The translations under genes and the position numbers were made by a program. The notes beneath the pieces are model-generated. The model was not told the origin of the DNA, searched no databases, and saw nothing but the letters and a program-made list of their open reading frames with translations. From Arthrobacter rhizophilus (GTDB lineage: Bacteria; Actinomycetota; Actinomycetes; Actinomycetales; Micrococcaceae): a stretch of 64,000 bases of DNA. The stretch spans positions 62,001 to 126,000 of the forward strand of contig NZ_JAPFFT010000001.1 of NCBI RefSeq assembly GCF_026241105.1, read 5' to 3'. This document shows, in pieces, positions 35,062-43,000 of the stretch (position 1 is its first letter; each line of letters opens with the position of its first letter).

Positions 35062-36291
35062 CTAGACAACTCGAGTCAGTGCGGTCTTCTCGACACCCAG
35101 TGTTGCCGAGATAGAGCGACCAACGGCGGCGGCGAGAAGAGGGGGTACAGCGTTGCCCACCTGCTCGTATTGCTCAACCCGGGAGCCTGTAAAGATGTAC
35201 GAATCCGGGAATGACTGGATGCGCGCCGCCTCGCGAACAGTGAATGCCCGATCTTGTTCGTAGTGGAAATATGCCCCCCAATGCGGGTCGCACTTGGTCA
35301 GGATAGTTGAGGCCAGTCCGTCAGGGTGGACTCGACCGTATCGCTTCGTGTGGTCCGAGCGGCGAGCTTTCTTCATCCCAGCAGGCAACAGATCGAACGG
35401 AATGTTGGTCCAGTTGCCGCCAGGAGGAATGTGTCGGAGTCTATCGAGATTTATCTTGCCTAGACGCGCCGAATGATGATTCCGGACGCCGTCGGAGCCA
35501 GCCCGAAGCAGCTTTTGGTAGTTGTTTTCAGGCATTGCCCGATAGTCCTTGACGTCATCGCCAACCTCTCCATTAACCAACGCCGGCAAGTCACCAATCG
35601 CTTCCTTGACGGTCGTGTGTGGGGGAAGGGTGACAGACCGCGGCATGGCTACGATGTCTCGACCGGCGAATCGGGACGTGAAGTTGACGCGCATTGGGGC
35701 ATTTCTGATTGGTTCAGGGAACGCCAGAGATGCGTCTTCGGAGTCTCGCAGACCGAGGACGATAGTGCGCCAGCGAGTCTGGGGTACACCGAACAGCGGC
35801 GCGTACAAGATCTGAACATCCGCGGCGTAGCCGAGCTCGCGGAGGGACTGCAGGATAGCTTCGAGAGTAGCCCCGCCCTCGAACGACACAAGACCTGGCA
35901 CGTTTTCGATCAGGACTGCCCGAGGCTGGAACTCCTCGACGAAGCGAAGATACTCGCGGAACAAATGATTGCGCCGATCGTCAGTACTTCGCTTCGGCGC
36001 ATTGATACTAAATCCCTGGCACGGCGGTCCACCTGCCATGAGCGAGAGCTCTCCTGGTTCGAGCTTCAAACGCGCACGTACCTCCGCAGCGTCAACGGCG
36101 CGTATGTCATCACTCTCGACGATCGTATTGGGGTGATTAGCGGCGAACGTCGCGGCGTACGTGGGCACCAACTCGTTTGCGTACAGACTCCGGAATCCGG
36201 CCTCCTGTAGCCCCTCCGAGAGTCCGCCCGCGCCAGCGAACAGATCGATCATCGTCAGGGGGTTGGCTTGTCGTGACTGTTGGCGAGGCAT
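35062..36291 (-). CDS. DNA (cytosine-5) methyltransferase of the defence locus
   Basis: 409 residues. Motifs: MIDLFAGAGGLSEGLQEAGF (14-33), GGPPCQGFS with the catalytic Cys91, LIENVPGL near 136, QTRWRTIVLGLRD, the C-terminal FTVREAARIQSFPDSY, and QVGNAVPPLLA. It methylates C5 of cytosine in a fixed site and should protect host DNA from the NotI-like nuclease encoded 3 bases downstream. It is also divergent from a Druantia-like gene set whose type II form includes a cytosine methyltransferase (DruM), so it could serve either system or both. It is only distantly similar to the element's other cytosine methyltransferase at 4574-5653. Confidence 0.9.
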   Translation of the reverse strand: MPRQQSRQANPLTMIDLFAGAGGLSEGLQEAGFRSLYANELVPTYAATFAANHPNTIVESDDIRAVDAAEVRARLKLEPGELSLMAGGPPCQGFSINAPKRSTDDRRNHLFREYLRFVEEFQPRAVLIENVPGLVSFEGGATLEAILQSLRELGYAADVQILYAPLFGVPQTRWRTIVLGLRDSEDASLAFPEPIRNAPMRVNFTSRFAGRDIVAMPRSVTLPPHTTVKEAIGDLPALVNGEVGDDVKDYRAMPENNYQKLLRAGSDGVRNHHSARLGKINLDRLRHIPPGGNWTNIPFDLLPAGMKKARRSDHTKRYGRVHPDGLASTILTKCDPHWGAYFHYEQDRAFTVREAARIQSFPDSYIFTGSRVEQYEQVGNAVPPLLAAAVGRSISATLGVEKTALTRVV

Positions 36292-37094
36292 GGCTCCTAC
36301 TTTACCTACTTGGCTGTTGATCCTTGATCATGCCACTCAGGACTGACGTGGTTACGTTCCACCCGATCCGACCGGTCCCAGATAAGGTCAGCGGAGCACT
36401 CAACAACGTCCGACGCAGTTCAACTATCCAATTCGCAAAGATGGCCCGTCCATGCCATCGTCCTGGAGGCTGCCAGGGAACGTTGATGGAGCTCCACAGT
36501 CGCAACCGCGTCCTCGATCCGACTGATTTGGAGGGTGTCTTCGTCTTGACGCTTGCGCCCTCACGGACCGGGACCGTCGCCAGTACATCGACACCTACGG
36601 CCATGCCGAAGAGTCTGGCGCCCTCATCCTCCGCAGGATCGTGGCAAGCCTGATGCTCCGTCTGTCCTGAGGACACGAAGCGACTGGGAAGATGTCGAGT
36701 TTACAACGCCCGCGATTCGATCGCCAGAAGAGATCGAATGGCTCGAGACATCCTGGGACTACTTCGCTTGAAAAGCTGATCCCAGCGATAGCGCCCCGTC
36801 CTCCGGCCGTCATAGAACTGGATAAAAGTGGATCGAAAGACTCGGGCCGTCAGGCTGCCGTCGGGGTCCGCTGCCAAGAGCGTCGCGGCAACTGCTTCGA
36901 GTTCACATCATCAGGGATGGACAGGTCGTCCAGCTCAAAGGGCAACATGACCCTCACCCTATGGCCCGTCGCGGTCTTACAGAACTTGATCTCTGGCTAG
37001 CGGGCTCAAGTGAACAACACACGCTGACCATGCAATAACCTGCTTGCCCTTATGCAAACGCCAAATTGTCATGGGTGCCAGTTAGAGTTACAGC
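36292..37094. other. Divergent intergenic region between two defence operons
   Basis: 800 bases with short protein-like stretches on the plus strand in changing frames (for example DRDRRQYIDTYGHAEE near 36570, RSPEEIEWLETSWDYF near 36730 and LLRVHIIRDGQVVQLKG near 36900), each ending at a stop. These suggest remnants of one or more old genes. No intact gene is supported. Promoters for the methyltransferase operon and the 37095 operon must lie here, but I see no clear consensus. Confidence 0.4.
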
Positions 37095-39110
37095 ATGCAG
37101 GGGGACAGGGTCGCTTTCAGGGTGAACAGTAGCTATGACGAGTGGCAATCCAGATTGTCAGAGGAATTCTTTCAGCCGAATCACGCGAAGTTGCCAATCA
37201 TTATGTTCCTCGATGACGAGGAACTGAGCCGTATGTTTCCTGACGCCGACGACGCCACGGAGTCACTTCGCTTAGCTGTGATGTCGGAGCTGAGGCAAAC
37301 GGACAAAATAGCTGTCTTGGACTTGATCCGTCGCCGGATCGAGTCCTGGGCGACGGGCTCACAAGAGGATCCGCCCCCGTGCCTTCCGCTGCTTGCGCTG
37401 ACGGTAGTTGCTGGCTCCAGGATGCGGAATGATGGGGAGTTTTCCTCGAAGGCCTACTATCCCCGGCTGGCGGATCTGATGTCACCCGAGCCGAACGAGC
37501 TACGCGTCAGTGGGCTCATCAAGCGCTTTGAGGACGTCGCCGATATGTGGCAACTCCTGCACTCTTGGATCTGTGACCATAAGGACGCGCTTGGGCCGAG
37601 CACGATCAACACGCATAGGGTTTTTAAATGGATCGGTTACCCGCTCTCTCAGACTGTGCTGAAAACCTCCGACCGGGAGCGACTCGCTGATTTCTTCGAA
37701 CGTATTCACCTCGACAGGCGCTCCGCTCCGTCGTCCGATGAGTTGCTGCGGCTGCTTCGATACTGGCTTGACCGCCCCCGAGGCCTCTCAAAATCGTTCT
37801 TGCGTCTTGTGGAACAGGACTCATCGAATCCTCTGCTGACAGATCTGCTTCTGAAGCTCGCATCCGAAGAACGGTCCACGATTTCCACGGCGCGAAGCCG
37901 GATTCGTCTCTCGCTCCGCCTCTGTATCGATTTGGAGGAATGGTCTGTTGGGTGGGCAATCCCCTTACACAATGACCTCGAAGCCGATGATTTGAGGCCG
38001 GACGATGGTCCGGTTTTCTCAATTACTCGTCCAGCATACGGCTCCAGGTATGAGCTGCGTGAAGGAGCCTTAGCACAAGGCCCGGGGCTCATAGACAGAC
38101 CCTTCCGCGCGGTCGGGAATCGGGCTGTCCTGACCAAGGATGTCCAAGATGTCTGGATTCTGCGCATCGACCCTATATCGGGCATTTGGCAATCGGTGGA
38201 CTCGATGGAGCCCGGGCTCGATCATCTGTTGATGGTCCGCGCTTCCGAGTCCGCGGCAATTACCCAATTGCTGGCTAGGAGCGCTGAGCCCGGCTACCGC
38301 AGGCTGCGGAATCAGCTGGTCCCGGGCTGGGTTCTATTCGCAGATGTGCTCGTATCAGACCAGATAGAACCAACAGCCGCGTCGGACGATGGCCTGACGC
38401 ATATATTCAAGACCGACATCGGTCCGTCACCCAGGCTCGTCAACGGACTTCCCCTGAAGACGGATGTCGGTGGCCGTCACTATCTGCAGGGCGGAGAGCC
38501 TGATCTCTTGATCCCACCGGGCGACTCAGCAAGGTACGTACGCGTAGAGCTGGACGGTGTGCCGCAGGAACCCCCGTTGAAGGCGAACGGCGCGCCGCTG
38601 CCCCTTCGTTATCTCGGCCCCATGACCGAAGGGAAACATACGGTTCAAGTCGACGGCCTGACGCTGAATTTCTTCGTCCAGAAGAGCGGTACGGATGCCC
38701 TCCTGGAAGGGGGCCCGGACGGACGGACTCCCGATCCCATGGATCCGATGTTTGAAGACTCAGGACCGACCTATGCAGTTTGCCGGCGCGGCAAAGAGGC
38801 TGCCATGTGGTTCGTAACATCGTCGGGTCGTGTGCGCCAGCACCGCGAACCACCGCTTCCAAACGGTCTCCCCGGATCCTTCAATTGGAAGGTTTCGGTC
38901 CCGGCGGATGCTACCTGGGTTGTCGCAGAGCGCAACGGACATTACGCCCATCCGCAGCACATCCGTGACGACCGCGGCGAATTCGATCACATGGACCAGA
39001 TTTCCGAAACGTTCTGGCGGCGCATCACTCCGGTCACCATCACCACCTCCGATCACCGATGGCGGGAATACCTGGCACAGTTCATAGGGATGGGTGTCCG
39101 TGGACGGTGA
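37095..39110 (+). CDS. Large unknown protein, DruF candidate of Druantia type II-like locus
   Basis: 671 residues, cytoplasmic. The N-terminal half is helical (EEFFQPNHAKLPIIMFLDDE, LRLLRYWLDRPRGLSKSFL); the C-terminal half is beta-rich with many Pro, Gly and Asp (ARYVRVELDGVPQEPPL, KHTVQVDGLTLNFFVQKSG, FNWKVSVPADATWVVAER) and may hold Ig-like or beta-sandwich domains. No catalytic motif is evident. It overlaps the next gene by about 17 bases and is followed by a giant helicase-DUF1998 gene. Gene order and sizes fit DruF of Druantia type II, a protein with no known function. The assignment rests on locus layout, not on a recognised domain. Confidence 0.6.
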   Translation: MQGDRVAFRVNSSYDEWQSRLSEEFFQPNHAKLPIIMFLDDEELSRMFPDADDATESLRLAVMSELRQTDKIAVLDLIRRRIESWATGSQEDPPPCLPLLALTVVAGSRMRNDGEFSSKAYYPRLADLMSPEPNELRVSGLIKRFEDVADMWQLLHSWICDHKDALGPSTINTHRVFKWIGYPLSQTVLKTSDRERLADFFERIHLDRRSAPSSDELLRLLRYWLDRPRGLSKSFLRLVEQDSSNPLLTDLLLKLASEERSTISTARSRIRLSLRLCIDLEEWSVGWAIPLHNDLEADDLRPDDGPVFSITRPAYGSRYELREGALAQGPGLIDRPFRAVGNRAVLTKDVQDVWILRIDPISGIWQSVDSMEPGLDHLLMVRASESAAITQLLARSAEPGYRRLRNQLVPGWVLFADVLVSDQIEPTAASDDGLTHIFKTDIGPSPRLVNGLPLKTDVGGRHYLQGGEPDLLIPPGDSARYVRVELDGVPQEPPLKANGAPLPLRYLGPMTEGKHTVQVDGLTLNFFVQKSGTDALLEGGPDGRTPDPMDPMFEDSGPTYAVCRRGKEAAMWFVTSSGRVRQHREPPLPNGLPGSFNWKVSVPADATWVVAERNGHYAHPQHIRDDRGEFDHMDQISETFWRRITPVTITTSDHRWREYLAQFIGMGVRGR

Positions 39111-39999
39111 CCTTTTCCTGAACTGGCTGAGCGCACGACGGTCCGGGACACTACCGGATGCGACCAGGACCGCAGCCGCGCTCGTGTCCGGGGTTTCGGA
39201 TCCACGGGTAGCCCGCCGTTACCTCCGTCGCTTGGAAGATCTTGGCCACATCGACTTGGCGTGGAGCAAGAATACCTGGCAAATCCGCCCTCGGACGCTG
39301 ACCCATCTGCCCGGCTCGTCAGCATTCGCGCTCATTCTGGGAGAACGATCCGTCGGATTTGAAGAGCACGTAGATTCCGAGTTCGCTCTCCATGTCATGC
39401 GGTCTCCGGCAATGGAAAGTAACACCTTCCGTGATCCTGCCGCCCTTCTCCTCGAATATGACACCGAAGCCGAGCTCCGCGAGATGGCGGAGGCAATTGA
39501 GGCGACGTTCGTTTCCTGTGCCGCCGTTTCGGTCGCTCGCAGCCTTACGCCCCTTCGACCAGGCGCGATTTCCAGTGGCCCCAACAGACTGGGCTCGCCC
39601 ATTCAGATGTTCACGACTTCGACAGGCTTCACTGACATTGACTTTCCAAGACGGGATGGATTGTACCGACAGCTTGCGAACGGACGCTTCAATTACTGGA
39701 TCTTCGAAGCCGGCACTTGGGCGGTTACCAGCCATGATGAGGGTGTCTGCCTGATCAACGGAATGCACCGGCACGATCTCCTCAAGTTCCGTCCAAAGGA
39801 CAACGATGGTGAACCCGTCGGCACCTTATACGTGGATTCGGGGCTGCCTTTGCCGGGGCCGCACCGGAGAGCTCTCACCCTGTGCAGCGGTCTGAGCGCG
39901 CTCACCGGACGAACGGGTGTATGGACCTACCGTAACGTTCCGTTCTCCGTGGCTCTCCAGGTGGCAAAGTCTTTGCACCAACAACTTCAAACAACTTGA
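39094..39999 (+). CDS. Unknown winged-helix-like protein, DruG candidate
   Basis: 301 residues from a GTG at 39094 inside the end of the preceding gene (a GTG at 39100 is an alternative). The first 75 residues read like a winged helix: LFLNWLSARRSGTLPDATRT, RYLRRLEDLGHIDLAW, WQIRPRTLTHLP. The remainder is mixed alpha/beta, without recognised motifs; the middle has DPAALLLEYDTEAELREMAE and the end WTYRNVPFSVALQVAKSLHQ. It is tightly coupled to the 671-residue gene upstream and lies 31 bases before the giant helicase gene. The position fits DruG of Druantia type II. Possibly a DNA-reading subunit, by inference. Confidence 0.6.
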   Translation: MSVDGDLFLNWLSARRSGTLPDATRTAAALVSGVSDPRVARRYLRRLEDLGHIDLAWSKNTWQIRPRTLTHLPGSSAFALILGERSVGFEEHVDSEFALHVMRSPAMESNTFRDPAALLLEYDTEAELREMAEAIEATFVSCAAVSVARSLTPLRPGAISSGPNRLGSPIQMFTTSTGFTDIDFPRRDGLYRQLANGRFNYWIFEAGTWAVTSHDEGVCLINGMHRHDLLKFRPKDNDGEPVGTLYVDSGLPLPGPHRRALTLCSGLSALTGRTGVWTYRNVPFSVALQVAKSLHQQLQTT

Positions 40000-40030
40000 T
40001 CGAATTCACAATAGAGGGAGCGGCAGCAAC

Positions 40031-43000
40031 ATGGCTGTGGACATAGTCGAAACCTTCAAGAATCTCCGGGATTCATATTTCCGGTACTACGACACACCGT
40101 TCGGTCTCGCTGACCGCACTCTAGAAGCTGAACGCCGTCAGCTGTTGGATCAGGACAATGGCGTCTATCGTGAACCGTTTATTGAACTCAGGCCCGAATA
40201 CCGGACAACTGGACGTTCGGTTCAGGAATCCGCCTCATTGGCTCACGCCCCGACGGAACTGGGCGACTTTGTCGCAAAAGGTTTGATCCCTCTCGGACGC
40301 CAGCTTTACACACACCAGGAGGCGGCTCTTATTTCTGCTTCGGGCAAAAAGCGAAACGTTGTCGTCACTGCCGGTACAGGGGCTGGAAAGACCGAAGCCT
40401 TCCTTTTGCCGCTGCTCGCCAACCTTCTCGCCGAGTCGCAATCATGGGCTGGCAACGGTGCTGCCCCGGTCGAGTGGTGGCGGCAAGCGAACGGGCCGTT
40501 CATCCCGCAGCGGCAGACGGAAACGGGACGCACCCAGGCCGTACGCGCCATCATTCTCTACCCAATGAATGCCCTCGTCGACGACCAGCTGGTCCGCTTG
40601 CGCAGGGCCATCGACAGCACTGCGGCCCGGCAGTGGCTCGATGAGAATAGACGCGGCCACCGGTTTTATTTCGGCAGGTACACCGGTGCCACGCCAGTTA
40701 CGGGAGCACCGGGAAACCGAACTGCTTTGCAAAACTTACGCTCGTTCATGCAAGGCACGCATCAGCGCAGCCAAGCACTGGGGCTCGACGACGAATCCCG
40801 ATACTTTGTGCCACACCCGGGCGGGGCCGAAATGCTCTCCCGGTGGGATATGGCGGACGCCGTACCCGACATTTTGATCACGAACTACTCAATGCTCAAC
40901 GTGTTGCTGCTGCGCGACCGCGACCGCCAATACTTCGACTCCACCCGTGACTGGCTCCGCGCAAACCCGGAACATAGGTTTACGTTGGTTGTGGACGAGC
41001 TGCACACCTATCGAGGCACTGCCGGGACAGAGGTCGCACTTCTAATCCGGAATCTGAAAATGAGACTGGGACTGGATGATCGAAGCGACCAACTCCAAGT
41101 CATTGCAGCATCAGCGTCCCTCGAAGCCGACCGTGACGAAGCCTATGTCGAACAATTCTTCGCGGTCCCTCGCGAGACTTTTGATTTCCTCCCCGGCCAG
41201 ATTGTGCGCCCAGAAGTCTCAGAATCCGACTTGTCCGGCACATCATTCGCAAGTGGGTCAGGTACGCCAACCAAAGAAGATGAGGCGGCGGCAGCTACTG
41301 CTCTGGGGAATGCGTTTTTCTTCGGCGCAGACGGTACGGCAGACACGAAACCCCTAGCGAAGTCCGTCAAGGAATTGAGCACGCACCTCTTCCCCGAACT
41401 TCCGGACGAGGCCCGCATCGAAGCGGTCCACCGCGTCCTAAAAACCGCCGCAGAGTCCGAAGCGGGAGAGACCAGGTGGCCAATGCTGCGAAGCCACCTA
41501 TTCTTCCGCAATGTGCCGGGTATGTGGGCGTGTACGGACGCAGGATGCCCGGAAGCCGACCAAGAGGCTAGCCCGACACGCCCAATCGGACGCCTATACG
41601 CCGAGCCGGTAAGCAGATGCCTATGCGGTTCGCGTGTCCTCGAACTTCTCTATTGCCAGAACTGCGGCGACGTTTTCCTCGGCGGTTATGTCCCGACAGG
41701 CTCCACGCAGAAACCGGGGCAACCTAGCACCCTTCTGGCGGACCTGTCCGATCTCGAACACCTGCCCGACCAAGCGAATCTCGAACGTACGGCAGACAAC
41801 TACCTTCTGTACTGGCCACAAAAGCGTCGACCCGATTTGGATGCCTTGGAGTGGAATAAAGATAACGGCAAAGTCACGTACGCGTTCCGACGCTCGCATC
41901 TTCAGCCGCTCACCGGTGAACTCCGACCTACAGACAACGACGACTTCACCGGGTGGACTTTCCATGTCCTTACGCCACAGCCAGGCGCCCGGAGCGGGGC
42001 CGGAGCGTCCAGAAGGGACCCCCAAGAACTCTCCCCATTCCCGACACGTTGCCCGAACTGCAGCGACGACTGGGAAATAACGCATACCAAAGACGGACCA
42101 GTTGCAGCAGCGGACAAGAAACGGCAGCGGTCACCCATTCGGGCCATGCGGACTGGCTTCGAAAAGATCAATCAGGTATTGATCACCGAACTTCTCCAAA
42201 GCCTCGGGCCATCGAACCGCAAAACCATCGTCTTCGCCGACAGCCGTCAGGATGCGGCAAAGCTGTCCTCGGGCATTAGCTTGCGGCATTACCAGGACCT
42301 TCTCAGACTCCTCCTCCACCAGGAGCTCTCAACTCTCGGGCAGGTCAACGCCGACGTCGAGCTCGCCAGAGAGCACTTTGTGAATGGGCATAGGACAGAC
42401 GAGTCCCGCGAAGCAATCGCTCGACTTCGTCTCAGAGATCTGCCAGCGTTCACGATCCTTCGCGACGTCTGGGAGGGAGAATCTGATGTCCCCGAGGACG
42501 CAGCGTCACGCGCCCTGACCCGCCGACCTTCTCTACCATCCCTCGCTGCCATGGTGGCGCATCGGCTTCTCGACCTGGGTATGAATCCGGGTGGACCGCG
42601 CGCAACTTTGCAACGGACAACTGAAAAAATGCCAGGCCCATGGTCTCATCTCTACCGATGGGAGCCGACGGTTGAAGCAAAAACTGGCCTGTCGACCGGC
42701 CAGCAAGACCTCCTCAATCGGATCAACGAATCGTTGGAGGAAGAAGTCATTGACGGCCTCTTCTCAGGTGCCGGTCGTGATTATGAGTCTCTGGGTCTAG
42801 GCTGGCTCGGACTGATCGACACCGAAGCGGAGTCAGGGAAATCACCTTCATCTCCCGCAGCAATTGCCCGGGGGAGCCTGCGCGTCCTTGCGGACATGCG
42901 TCGCTTTGCGGGCCTTAGAAACACATCCCTGACGCCTCCCCGTCGATTGAAGAATTATTGGGCCGCTGTTGCGAAGAAGTACGACCTGGATGTTGATGAG

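Noticed and set aside
36302..36676. 124-codon frame on the minus strand between the two defence operons
   Set aside because: No ribosome binding site or family; protein-like fragments also occur on the plus strand in several frames, so the region is better read as decayed.
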